Of a stretch of DNA of 64,000 nt, positions 50,667 to 58,503 are shown piece after piece. The position numbers and the translations under genes are program-made. Origin of the DNA: Jiangella aurantiaca (GTDB taxonomy: Bacteria > Actinomycetota > Actinomycetes > Jiangellales > Jiangellaceae). The first letter of the stretch is position 1. The number at the start of each line of letters is the position of its first letter. Below the pieces are notes generated by a model that did no database searches, was not told where the DNA came from, and saw nothing but the letters and a program-made list of their open reading frames with translations. Location: NCBI RefSeq assembly GCF_004349105.1, contig NZ_SMLB01000026.1, forward strand, positions 1 through 64,000, written 5' to 3'.

Positions 50667-52727
50667 ATGTCCGCCGACCCCGTCCTGCACGCCGAGCGCG
50701 AGCACCTGCGCCGTTCCCGCGCCGACCTCGAGGCGATGCGCGAGCACACCCTCTCGCTGACGGCGCAGGGCAGCGACCACGTGTCGACCGAGTACCTGAA
50801 GGCCGCGCTGTACCGGCGGGCGAAGGCGCTGGCGGACGACCCGAACCTGCCGCTGTTCTTCGGCCGCATCGACCGCACCGACGATGAATCGGACGAGACG
50901 TACGAAACCTTTCATATCGGCCGGCGGCACGTCATGGACGGCAACGGCGACCCGATGGTCGTCGACTGGCGGGCGGACGTGTCGCGTGCCTTCTATCGGG
51001 CGACCAGGGCCGACCCGCACGGCGTCACGCTGCGCCGCCGCTACGGGTTCGCCGGCGGCGAGCTGACGTCGTACGAGGACGAGCACCTGCTGGACCCGGG
51101 TGAGGCCGACATCACCAGCCGCATCCTCACCGAGGAGATCGAGCGGCCGCGCGTCGGCCCGATGCGCGACATCGTCGCGACCATCCAGCCGGAGCAGGAC
51201 GAAGTGGTCCGGGCGAGCCTGGACCGGACGGTGTGCGTCCAGGGCGCGCCGGGCACCGGCAAGACCGCCGTCGGGTTGCACCGGGCGGCGTTCCTGCTGC
51301 ACACGTACCGCGAACGGCTGGCCCGCACCGGCGTGCTGGTCATCGGCCCGAATCAGGCGTTCCTGCACTACATCGCCCAGGTGCTGCCGACACTCGGCGA
51401 GGTGGACGTCCGCCAGGTCACCGTCGCGGAGCTGGTCGAGAGCGTCCCGATCAGGGGCACCGACAACCCCGAGACGGCCGCCCTGAAGGGCGACGAACGC
51501 CTTGCGACCGTCATCCGCAACGCGATCTGGTCGCACGTCCAGGAGCCGGCCGAGACGCTCTACGTCACCCGCGGCACCCGGCGCTGGCGGGTCCCGGTGC
51601 ACGAGGCCGCCGACGCGATCCGGACGCTGCGCGAACGCGGCGACGGCTACACCACGGCCCGCTCACTGCTCGGCCAGCGGCTGGCCCACCGGATCCTGCT
51701 GCGCATGGAGGCGGCCGGCGAGATCACCGACGACCGCGTCCAGAACGCCGTGGCCCGGTCCCGGCCGGTGAAGGACTACGTCGACCAGCTGTGGCCGGCG
51801 CTGGACCCGGTGAAGCTGGTCATGCGGCTGCTCAGCGAGCCGGAGCTGCTCGCCACCGCCGCTGACGGAATCCTCGGCGACGACGAAAGGCAACGGCTGC
51901 TCTGGCGCAAGCCCGCCCGCGGCCCGAAGACCGCACCGTGGTCGCACGCCGACGCCGTCCTGGTCGACGAGGCCGCCGCGGCGCTCGAGCGGGTCCCCGG
52001 CGTGGGGCACGTCGTGCTGGACGAGGCGCAGGACCTCTCCCCCATGGAACTGCGCGCCGTCGGCCGTCGCGCGGCCACCGGTTCGCTGACCATCCTCGGC
52101 GACATCGCCCAGGGCACGACGCCATGGGCGACGCCGTCGTGGCCGGAGGCGCTACGCCATCTCGCCCACGACGACGCGCATCCCCCTTTCCCTCCTGGGA
52201 CTCACCGCCGCCCGGGACCTCGCGGTCGGCCTCCGGCCACCCTCGAGGTGCTGCGCAAGGGCTACCGCGTCCCGGCCGCCGTCGTCGAGTTCGCCGGCCG
52301 GCTGCTGCCGGTCATCGCGCCGGGCATCGCGCCGCCGGAGCCGGTCCGGTCCAACCCCGGCCGCCTGGACGTGACGCGAGCGCCCGGCGGCGACCTGCGC
52401 GCAGCCGTCGCCGACGCCGTCAGGGAGGTCGCTGCGCGCGAGGGCTCGGTCGGCGTCATCGTCGCCGACGACGCCGCCCCCGAGGTCGCGGCGGCGCTCG
52501 ACGACGCCGGTCCGCCGTACGGGCAGCTCGCCGACGACGCCCGGATCACGCTGCTGCCGGCCACGCTCGCCAAGGGTCTGGAGTACGACCACGTGGTCGT
52601 CGTCGAGCCGGCCGCCATCGTCGCGGCCGAGCCGGCCGGGCTGCGCCGCCTCTACGTCGTGCTCACCCGCGCGGTGTCGTCGCTCACCGTCGTGCACTGC
52701 CACCCCCTGCCAGACGCGCTGGCCTAG
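50667..52727 (+). CDS. HelD-like UvrD/SF1 helicase with in-frame repeat insertion
   Basis: The 686-aa protein starts at ATG 50667 behind TGGAGG. The N-terminal coiled region ('HAEREHLRRSRADLEAMREH') and 'FGRIDRTDDESDETYHIG'-type segment are typical of HelD/HelR, which bind RNA polymerase and remove it from DNA; some confer rifampicin tolerance. Walker A is GAPGTGKT (193-200), motif II 'HVVLDEAQDLSPMELR', then 'GDIAQGTTPWA', 'GYRVP' and the closing 'LYVVLTRAVSSLTVVH'. Residues about 506-523 (Pro/Gly/Arg-rich) are encoded by copy B of the dispersed repeat, inserted in frame between 'GDIAQGTTPWA' and 'GYRVP', where homologues as I recall them are shorter. Activity of the altered protein is unknown. 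Confidence 0.88.
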   Translation: MSADPVLHAEREHLRRSRADLEAMREHTLSLTAQGSDHVSTEYLKAALYRRAKALADDPNLPLFFGRIDRTDDESDETYETFHIGRRHVMDGNGDPMVVDWRADVSRAFYRATRADPHGVTLRRRYGFAGGELTSYEDEHLLDPGEADITSRILTEEIERPRVGPMRDIVATIQPEQDEVVRASLDRTVCVQGAPGTGKTAVGLHRAAFLLHTYRERLARTGVLVIGPNQAFLHYIAQVLPTLGEVDVRQVTVAELVESVPIRGTDNPETAALKGDERLATVIRNAIWSHVQEPAETLYVTRGTRRWRVPVHEAADAIRTLRERGDGYTTARSLLGQRLAHRILLRMEAAGEITDDRVQNAVARSRPVKDYVDQLWPALDPVKLVMRLLSEPELLATAADGILGDDERQRLLWRKPARGPKTAPWSHADAVLVDEAAAALERVPGVGHVVLDEAQDLSPMELRAVGRRAATGSLTILGDIAQGTTPWATPSWPEALRHLAHDDAHPPFPPGTHRRPGPRGRPPATLEVLRKGYRVPAAVVEFAGRLLPVIAPGIAPPEPVRSNPGRLDVTRAPGGDLRAAVADAVREVAAREGSVGVIVADDAAPEVAAALDDAGPPYGQLADDARITLLPATLAKGLEYDHVVVVEPAAIVAAEPAGLRRLYVVLTRAVSSLTVVHCHPLPDALA
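52184..52230 (-). repeat. Copy B of the dispersed repeat, inside the HelD coding sequence
   Basis: On the minus strand it reads GCCGACCGCGAGGTCCCGGG, then GAGTCCC-AGG-AGGGAAAGGG, with both hairpins (GACC-GCGA-GGTC and TCCC-AGGA-GGGA). It lies antisense within the helicase gene and is translated as Pro/Gly/Arg-rich residues. The insertion keeps the frame. Confidence 0.8.
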
Positions 52728-52729
52728 CG

Positions 52730-52782
52730 GCCGACCGCGAGGTCCCAGGCGGCGGCGAGTCCCGGAAGGGAAAGGAGACCAG
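52730..52782 (+). repeat. Copy C of the dispersed repeat, between HelD and the ether-lipid operon
   Basis: It contains GCCGACCGCGAGGTCCCAGG and GAGTCCC-GGA-AGGGAAAGGA, with hairpins GACC-GCGA-GGTC and TCCC-GGAA-GGGA (GNRA-type loops on both). It begins 3 bases after the HelD stop. Unlike copies A and D it is not followed by a start codon at ribosome-binding distance. The following stretch to 52915 shows no gene; a weak TATTGT (52833-52838) is the only -10-like hexamer. Confidence 0.8.
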
Positions 52783-52915
52783 TTCACCAGTAGCGATACG
52801 ATGCCGATGCCCGCGAAGGGCTACATTCTGTGTATTGTCTGCACGGCGTATGGGGTCATCGGCACCCCCCGAACATCGCTCGAGGTGAGCGACGGCACCT
52901 GCCTGGGGAGGGCGC

Positions 52916-52975
52916 ATGGCATCTGACTTCGACCTGGCACGGGCCGGACGCGGTGCCCTGGGAACCCACCCGTGA
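52916..52975 (+). CDS. Possible 19-aa leader peptide coupled to the ether-lipid operon
   Basis: ATG 52916 follows GGGGAGGG at close spacing and opens a 19-codon frame (MASDFDLARAGRGALGTHP) whose stop overlaps the GTG of the acyl-CoA reductase (GTGA). The strong ribosome binding site in front of so short a frame, and its exact overlap, suggest translational coupling. The reductase GTG itself has no Shine-Dalgarno. Alternatively it is a chance frame. Confidence 0.4.
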   Translation: MASDFDLARAGRGALGTHP

Positions 52976-55269
52976 GCGCCACCACGGCCAGCGGAGGAAC
53001 CTCGATCTTGCACGGCGCACACGTTCTCCTCACCGGCGCGACCGGGTTCGTCGGACAGGCACTGCTCGAGAAGCTGCTGTCGAGCTACCCGGACACCCGG
53101 GTGACCCTGATCGTCCGGCCGCGCGGCGCGCTCACCGCGCAGGACCGCATCGACCGGCTGTTCCGCAAGCCCGTCTTCAGCACCTGGCGCAAGGCCGTCG
53201 GTGACGACGAGGCCGAGCGGCAGTACCGCGAGCGGGTCACCGTCCTCGAGGGCGACCTCGGCGAGCTGCCGCCGCTCCCGTCCGATGTCGACGTCGTCAT
53301 CCACTCGGCGTCCACCGTCTCCTTCGACCTGCCGATCGACGAGGCGTTCGCCTCCAATGTGTCCGGGCCGGAGTCGCTCTACCGAGCGCTGCTCGCCGGC
53401 GGCACCGACCCGCACGTCGTGCACGTCTCCACGGGCTACGTCGCCGGGCTGCGGAAGGGCATCGTCGAGGAGCGCAGCCTCGAGCACGACGTCGACCGCG
53501 TCGCCGAGCTCGCGTACGCCCAGGCCGCCCGGCCCGACATCGAACGGCTCTCCCGCAGCCCGCGGCTGCTGCGCCGGCTGCTCACGCAGGCGCAGGCCGA
53601 GCACGGCCGGGCCGGCGCGCGCGTCGTCACCGGCGCCGCCGAGCAGGCCCGGCACGACTGGGTCCGCGCCGAACTGGTCGAGGCCGGCCGCACCCGGGCG
53701 CAGAGCCTGGGCTGGCCCGACGTCTACACGTTCACCAAAGCGCTGGGCGAGCGGGTCGCCGAGGACCTCTGGGCCGGCGCCGGCCACCGGCTCACCGTCG
53801 TCCGGCCGACCATCATCGAGTCGTCTCTCAAGCACCCGTTCCCGGGCTGGATCGACGGCTTCAAGGTCGCCGATCCGCTGATCGCGGCGTACGGCCGCGG
53901 CCTGCTGCCGGAGTTCCCGGCGCTGGCCGACACCGTGCTCGACGTCATCCCGGTCGACTTCGTCGTCAACGCCGCCCTGGCCGCGGCCGCCTCGCCGCCC
54001 CCGCCGGGCGAGGCGCAGTACTTCCAGGTCAGCTCCGGCATCACCAATCCACTGCCGTTCGGCCGGCTGCTCCGGCTGGTGCACGAGTACTTCGAGGCCA
54101 ACCCGCTCACGGACGCCAAGGGCGGCCACCTCGCCGTCCCGTCGTGGTCGTTCCCGCACCGCGGCGTGGTCGAGCGCGCGCTGCGCCGTCGCGAGCGGGT
54201 CGTCGACGTCGCCGACAAGGCGGTCGACCGGCTGCCGCCGGGCGAGCGGACGCGCAAGTGGATCTCCACCATCTACCGGGCCCGGCGCGACCTCGACACG
54301 CTGCGCAAGTTCACCTCGCTGTACCAGCCGTACACCGAGACCGAGGTCATCTTCGACGACGCCAAGCTGCGGGCGTTGCACGCGTCGCTGCCCGACGAGC
54401 GCAAGGCCGAGCACGGCTTCGACGTCACCGAGATCGACTGGGCGCACTACCTGCAGAAGATCCACATCCCGGGGGTGCCCGGCCTGACCCGCGGCAGCGG
54501 CGGCGACGGCTCCAGCGCCGGCCCCGCGCCGCTGGAGCTGCCGGAGCGCACCGACGTCGTGGCCGTCTTCGACCTGCAGAAGACCGTCGCCGCGGCGACA
54601 CTGGTCGAGCACTACGTGTGGATCGAGCTGGCCGCCAAGCCGCTGTCGCGGTGGCCGGTCGTGCTGAGCAACCTGGTCGCGCTGGGCCCTCGCTACCTGC
54701 AGGCCGAACGGCGCGACCGCGGCGACTTCATCCGCACGTTCATGCGCCGCTACGAGGGCGTCAACGAGAACGAGCTGCGCAAGATCATCGCCGACGAGGT
54801 GACGGTGTCGCTGCACCGCGGCCTCTTCGAGCAGGCACTGGAGCGCATCAAGGCGCACCGCGCGGCCGGGCACCGCACCGTCCTGCTCACCGGCGAGATC
54901 GACGTGTTCGTCGAGCCGCTGGCGCCGCTGTTCGACGTCATGGTCGCCGGCAAGATGGAGTCCGACGAGACCGGCCGGTGGACGGGGCACCTGGCCACGC
55001 CGCCGCTGGTCGGCGAGGCGCGGGCCGCCTGGCTGCGCCGCTACGCCCGCACCGAGGGCCTGGACCTCGCCGGCTCGTACGCCTACGGCGACAGCTACGC
55101 GGACCGTTCCTGGCTGGAGGTCGTCGGCCACCCCAACGCCGTCAACCCTGACGCCAGCCTGTACCGGTACGCCAAGTCCAAGCGCTGGCCGGTGCACAGC
55201 TGGACCACCACCGCCGAGGGCCGGCTGTCGCCGGTCCTGCGCAGCGTGCGGGGAGCACGACGGGCATGA
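52972..55269 (+). CDS. Fatty acyl-CoA reductase (NAD-binding_4 type) fused to degenerate HAD domain
   Basis: The 765-aa protein begins with an extended-SDR reductase domain of the 'male sterility'/FAR type: 'HVLLTGATGFVGQALLEKLL' near residue 15, 'VDVVIHSASTVSFDLPIDEAF' in part, 'HVSTGYVAG', catalytic Tyr252-x-x-x-Lys256 ('YTFTKALGE') and 'VVRPTIIESS'. A FAR-C-like helical region follows, then a HAD-IB-like domain (about 525-765) with 'VFDLQKTV' (Asp534, but Gln536 where the second catalytic Asp belongs), 'LLTGEID' and 'GDSYADRSWLE'. The start is GTG 52972; TTG 53008 behind GGAGG is an alternative. It should reduce fatty acyl-CoA to fatty alcohol, the alkyl donor for ether lipids. Coupled by ATGA to the SDR gene. 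Confidence 0.87.
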   Translation: MSATTASGGTSILHGAHVLLTGATGFVGQALLEKLLSSYPDTRVTLIVRPRGALTAQDRIDRLFRKPVFSTWRKAVGDDEAERQYRERVTVLEGDLGELPPLPSDVDVVIHSASTVSFDLPIDEAFASNVSGPESLYRALLAGGTDPHVVHVSTGYVAGLRKGIVEERSLEHDVDRVAELAYAQAARPDIERLSRSPRLLRRLLTQAQAEHGRAGARVVTGAAEQARHDWVRAELVEAGRTRAQSLGWPDVYTFTKALGERVAEDLWAGAGHRLTVVRPTIIESSLKHPFPGWIDGFKVADPLIAAYGRGLLPEFPALADTVLDVIPVDFVVNAALAAAASPPPPGEAQYFQVSSGITNPLPFGRLLRLVHEYFEANPLTDAKGGHLAVPSWSFPHRGVVERALRRRERVVDVADKAVDRLPPGERTRKWISTIYRARRDLDTLRKFTSLYQPYTETEVIFDDAKLRALHASLPDERKAEHGFDVTEIDWAHYLQKIHIPGVPGLTRGSGGDGSSAGPAPLELPERTDVVAVFDLQKTVAAATLVEHYVWIELAAKPLSRWPVVLSNLVALGPRYLQAERRDRGDFIRTFMRRYEGVNENELRKIIADEVTVSLHRGLFEQALERIKAHRAAGHRTVLLTGEIDVFVEPLAPLFDVMVAGKMESDETGRWTGHLATPPLVGEARAAWLRRYARTEGLDLAGSYAYGDSYADRSWLEVVGHPNAVNPDASLYRYAKSKRWPVHSWTTTAEGRLSPVLRSVRGARRA

Positions 55270-56051
55270 CGGAGCCGCTGCTCACCGGCCGGGCGCTGGT
55301 CACCGGCGGGACGTCCGGCATCGGCCTCGCCTTCGCCAACGCGCTGGCCGCCCGTGGCTGCGACCTCGTCCTGGTGGCCCGCGACGAGGACCGTCTCAAG
55401 CGCACCGCCGACGAGCTGCGCCAGCGGTACCGCGTCGACGTCGAGGTGCTGGCGGCCGACCTCGCCGACCGCGCCGAGGTCGACGCCGTCGCCGCCCGGC
55501 TGACCGACCAGGACTCCCCCGTCGAGGTCTTCGTCAACAACGCCGGCAGGGGCGTCCACTCCCGTCTGGTCACCGACGACACCAGCGAGCACGAGCACGC
55601 CATCGACCTCATGATCACCGCGGTCGTCGTGCTCGGCGCGGCCGCCGCCCGCACCATGCGCGAGCGCGGGCACGGTGTCATCGTCAACGTGTCGTCGGTC
55701 GCGGGACTCATCACGATGGGCGGCTACTCGGCGGTGAAGTCGTTCGTCCGCACCTACTCCGAGAGCCTGTCGCTCGAGCTGGCCGGCACCGGCGTGCAGG
55801 TGACGGCGCTGCTTCCGGGCTGGGTGCGCACGGAGTTCCACGAGCGGGCCGGCATCCGGACCGGCTCCATCCCGTCGTCGCTGTGGCTCGACGCCGACCG
55901 CGTGGTGGCCGATTGTCTGGCCGATGTCGAGAAGCGGCGGGTCCGTTCGGTACCGTCAGCACGGTTCAAGGTCCTGGCCTGGCTGGCCGAGCACGCCCCT
56001 CGGGCGGCGGTGCGGAAGGTCACGGCGCGACTGGTGAGCGGACGACGATGA
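55266..56051 (+). CDS. SDR family oxidoreductase (candidate acyl/alkyl-DHAP reductase)
   Basis: The 261-aa classical SDR has 'TGGTSGIG' (residues about 13-20), 'NNAG', 'VNVSSVAG' and the Tyr154-x-x-x-Lys158 pair ('YSAVKSF'). The C-terminal 'LPGWVRTEFHERAG' and the basic, slightly amphipathic end resemble SDRs that act on lipid substrates at membranes. Between a fatty acyl-CoA reductase and an acyltransferase/alkyl-DHAP synthase, the likely reaction is NADPH reduction of 1-alkyl-DHAP to 1-alkyl-glycerol-3-phosphate. Starts in the previous stop and overlaps the next start, so translation is coupled. Confidence 0.88.
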   Translation: MTEPLLTGRALVTGGTSGIGLAFANALAARGCDLVLVARDEDRLKRTADELRQRYRVDVEVLAADLADRAEVDAVAARLTDQDSPVEVFVNNAGRGVHSRLVTDDTSEHEHAIDLMITAVVVLGAAAARTMRERGHGVIVNVSSVAGLITMGGYSAVKSFVRTYSESLSLELAGTGVQVTALLPGWVRTEFHERAGIRTGSIPSSLWLDADRVVADCLADVEKRRVRSVPSARFKVLAWLAEHAPRAAVRKVTARLVSGRR

Positions 56052-56818
56052 GCGAACTGCCGAGTACGAAGAGGTACCACGCGGCCTGGCACCGCTGGGC
56101 CCGGTTCGTGGCGCAGCGCCTGCTCCTGCGTCCGGTCGTGCACCTGACGACGAAGGTGACGGTGCGCGGCGCGGAGAACCTCGACGGGCTGGCCGTGCCG
56201 TTCATCGTCGTGGCCAACCACAGCAGCCACCTCGACGCGCCGCTGCTCGTCACCGAGCTGCCGCGACGCTACACCCGCACGATGGCCGTCAACGCCGCCG
56301 CCGACTACTTCTACCGCTGGTGGTGGATGAAGGCGACCACGTCGGTGTTCTTCAACACCTACCCGGTGAGCCGCACGAACGCCGACATGGGAAAGGGCCG
56401 CGGCCTGGCCAACCGGCTGCTGAGCGAGAACGTCCCGGTCGTCGTGTTCCCCGAGGGCACCCGGCGCAACACCGAGGGCGGCGTCAAGCGGTTCAAGCCC
56501 GGCGCGGCCGCGCTGAGCATCACGCAGAGCGTGCCGTGCGTGCCGGTGGCGATCATCGGCACGGACCACGCCATGCCGGTCGGGCACTGGTGGCCGAAGC
56601 GGGGCCGGCCGCCGGTGGCGCTGGTCATCGGCACACCGATCCACCCGCAGCCTGGGGAACGGACCCGCGAACTGACCGAACGGCTCGAGGCGAAGGTGGC
56701 CGCCATGGTGGCCACCGGCGACCCCGACGCCGAGGGGAAACCGCTACGCGACGCCACCGAACCGGACGAGTCGGCGGAACAGGCGAGCGACCGCGCGCAG
56801 AAGGAGGAGGCGTCGTGA
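56048..56818 (+). CDS. PlsC-type 1-acylglycerol-3-phosphate / DHAP acyltransferase
   Basis: The 256-aa protein starts at ATG 56048 in the SDR stop. It has the acyltransferase motifs 'VANHSSHLDAPL' (His58, Asp63; H-x4-D), 'FNTYPVSR', 'FPEGTRRN' (134-139) and 'VPCVPVAIIG'. This makes it a membrane-associated LPLAT/PlsC enzyme. Within this operon it could acylate DHAP to start ether-lipid synthesis (the GNPAT role) or acylate sn-2 of alkyl-glycerol-3-phosphate; the motifs do not decide. The C-terminus is charged and disordered. Its stop overlaps the next gene's GTG. Confidence 0.9.
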   Translation: MSELPSTKRYHAAWHRWARFVAQRLLLRPVVHLTTKVTVRGAENLDGLAVPFIVVANHSSHLDAPLLVTELPRRYTRTMAVNAAADYFYRWWWMKATTSVFFNTYPVSRTNADMGKGRGLANRLLSENVPVVVFPEGTRRNTEGGVKRFKPGAAALSITQSVPCVPVAIIGTDHAMPVGHWWPKRGRPPVALVIGTPIHPQPGERTRELTERLEAKVAAMVATGDPDAEGKPLRDATEPDESAEQASDRAQKEEAS

Positions 56819-58503
56819 CGGGTGTCAAGCATCAAAAGTGGTGGGGCTGGGGGGTCGAGGGCATCGCCTTCACCCACGAGGACAAGCCGAAGCTGGCGCC
56901 GTTCGTCATGGAGAAGATCGGCATCGACCTCAACGCGCCCGGCACGCCGCCGCCCGCGTTCGAGGACCTCAAGGTGCCGGCCTCCCAGCTGGACGACGAC
57001 CTCGCCGCGAAGTTGCGCGACGCCCTGGGTGAGCAGTACGTCAACACCGACGACCTCGACCGCGTGGTGCACACCTATGGCAAGGGGCTGGTCGACCTCG
57101 TCCGGGTCCGCGCCGGCGACCTCCCCCGCGTCCCCGACGTCGTGGTCTACCCCGGCGACGAGGACCAAGTGCGGCAGGTGGTCGACGCCGTGGTGGCGGC
57201 CGACGGCGTCCTCATCCCGTTCGGCGGTGGCTCGAACATCTCCGGCTCGCTGACCCCGCCGCCGGCCGAGCAGCGCGTCGTCGTCTCCCTCGACCTCGGC
57301 CGGCTCAACCGGGTGCTCGAAATCGACGAGGCTGCCGGGCTGGCCCGGGTCCAGGCCGGCGCGCTCGGGCCGGACCTCGAGGACCAGCTCAACGCCCGCG
57401 GCTGGACCATGGGCCACCAGCCGGACAGTTTCAAACACTCGACACTGGGCGGCTGGATCGCGACGCGCAGCTCGGGCATGCAGTCGGACAAGTATGGAGA
57501 TATCAGTGACATCGCTCGAGGTATGCGTGTCGTGCTGCCGGGCAAGGTGATCGCCCTGCGGCCGCTGCCGAGCACGTCGTCGGGCCCGAGCGTCCGCGAG
57601 ATGATCCTGGGCTCCGAGGGCCGTCTGGGCGTCATCACCGAGGCCTGGGTCAACGTCCACCGGGTTCCGGAGAACCGCGAGATCATCGCGTACCTGTTCC
57701 CGACGTGGGCGGCGGGCATCGCTGCGATGCACGAGATCTCCGAGTCCGACGCGTCGCCGACGGTCACCCGCGTCTCCGACGCCAACGAGACCGCGTTCTC
57801 GCTGTCCATGCAGAAGCCGTCGAAAGGGCTGGCGGCGAAGGCCGGCCCGATCCTGTTCAATGTGCTGGAGCGGCGCGGCTGGGACCTGTCCGCGGCGTGC
57901 CTGTCCTACATCGGCTACGAGGGCGCGGAGTCCCACCTCAAGCACCAGAAGGCCATCGTCGGCAAGATCGTGAAGAAGCACGGCGGCATCAAACTGGGCA
58001 ACGGCCCGGGCGCGCTGTACGACCAGAAGAAGTTCGACACCCCTTACATCCGCGACTTCCTCCTCGACATCGGCGCGCTCGGCGACGTGTCCGAGACCGC
58101 GGCGCCGTGGTCGAAGCTGATGAACCTGTACGCCAACACCATCCGGGCGGCCACCGACGCCTTCGACGAGTTGGGCGTCAAGGGGTTCGCGATGTGCCAC
58201 CTGTCGCACAGCTACCACTCCGGCGCGTGCCTGTACTTCACCTTCGCGTTCCCGCCCAGCACCGACGTGCCGGCTGAGCAGATCGAGCAGTACTGGGTGG
58301 TGAAGAAGGCGATCCAGCAGTCGTTCATCGACAACGAGGCCACCATCTCGCACCACCACGGCGTCGGCACCGACCACGCGCACTGGCTCGAGGACGACAT
58401 CTCACCGGCCGGCACCGACGTCATGGCCGGGCTCCTCGAGTCGGTCGACCCAGGCCGGAACCTCAACCCTGGGACGCTGCTGCCAGCTCACCGGGAGTGG
58501 TGA
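56815..58503 (+). CDS. agpS: Alkyl-dihydroxyacetonephosphate synthase (AGPS-like, FAD)
   Basis: The 562-aa protein begins 'KWWGWGVEGIAF', matching the K-W-x-G-W-G start of AGPS. It has the VAO-type FAD domain ('VPFGGGSNISGS'-like stretch near 136, 'HQPDSFKHSTLGGWIATRSSGM' in part from His201, 'GSEGRLGVITEAWV') and the substrate domain with 'SYHSGACLYFTFAF' and the catalytic triple histidine 513-515 ('SHHHGVGTDHAHWL'). These are the hallmarks that set AGPS apart from lactate and glycolate oxidases. It would replace the acyl group of acyl-DHAP with a fatty alcohol, making the ether bond. The start is GTG 56815 overlapping the PlsC stop. Its end overlaps the convergent MFS gene by 41 bases. Confidence 0.88.
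   Translation: MTGVKHQKWWGWGVEGIAFTHEDKPKLAPFVMEKIGIDLNAPGTPPPAFEDLKVPASQLDDDLAAKLRDALGEQYVNTDDLDRVVHTYGKGLVDLVRVRAGDLPRVPDVVVYPGDEDQVRQVVDAVVAADGVLIPFGGGSNISGSLTPPPAEQRVVVSLDLGRLNRVLEIDEAAGLARVQAGALGPDLEDQLNARGWTMGHQPDSFKHSTLGGWIATRSSGMQSDKYGDISDIARGMRVVLPGKVIALRPLPSTSSGPSVREMILGSEGRLGVITEAWVNVHRVPENREIIAYLFPTWAAGIAAMHEISESDASPTVTRVSDANETAFSLSMQKPSKGLAAKAGPILFNVLERRGWDLSAACLSYIGYEGAESHLKHQKAIVGKIVKKHGGIKLGNGPGALYDQKKFDTPYIRDFLLDIGALGDVSETAAPWSKLMNLYANTIRAATDAFDELGVKGFAMCHLSHSYHSGACLYFTFAFPPSTDVPAEQIEQYWVVKKAIQQSFIDNEATISHHHGVGTDHAHWLEDDISPAGTDVMAGLLESVDPGRNLNPGTLLPAHREW

Noticed and set aside
52822-52838. TACATT / TATTGT as promoter of the ether-lipid operon
   Set aside because: No -35 at a suitable distance and no preference between the two hexamers; too weak to list.
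52684-55197. 837-codon minus-strand frame across the ether-lipid reductase
   Set aside because: Antisense shadow; the plus-strand protein has recognisable reductase and HAD domains. Its only notable part is the translated repeat.
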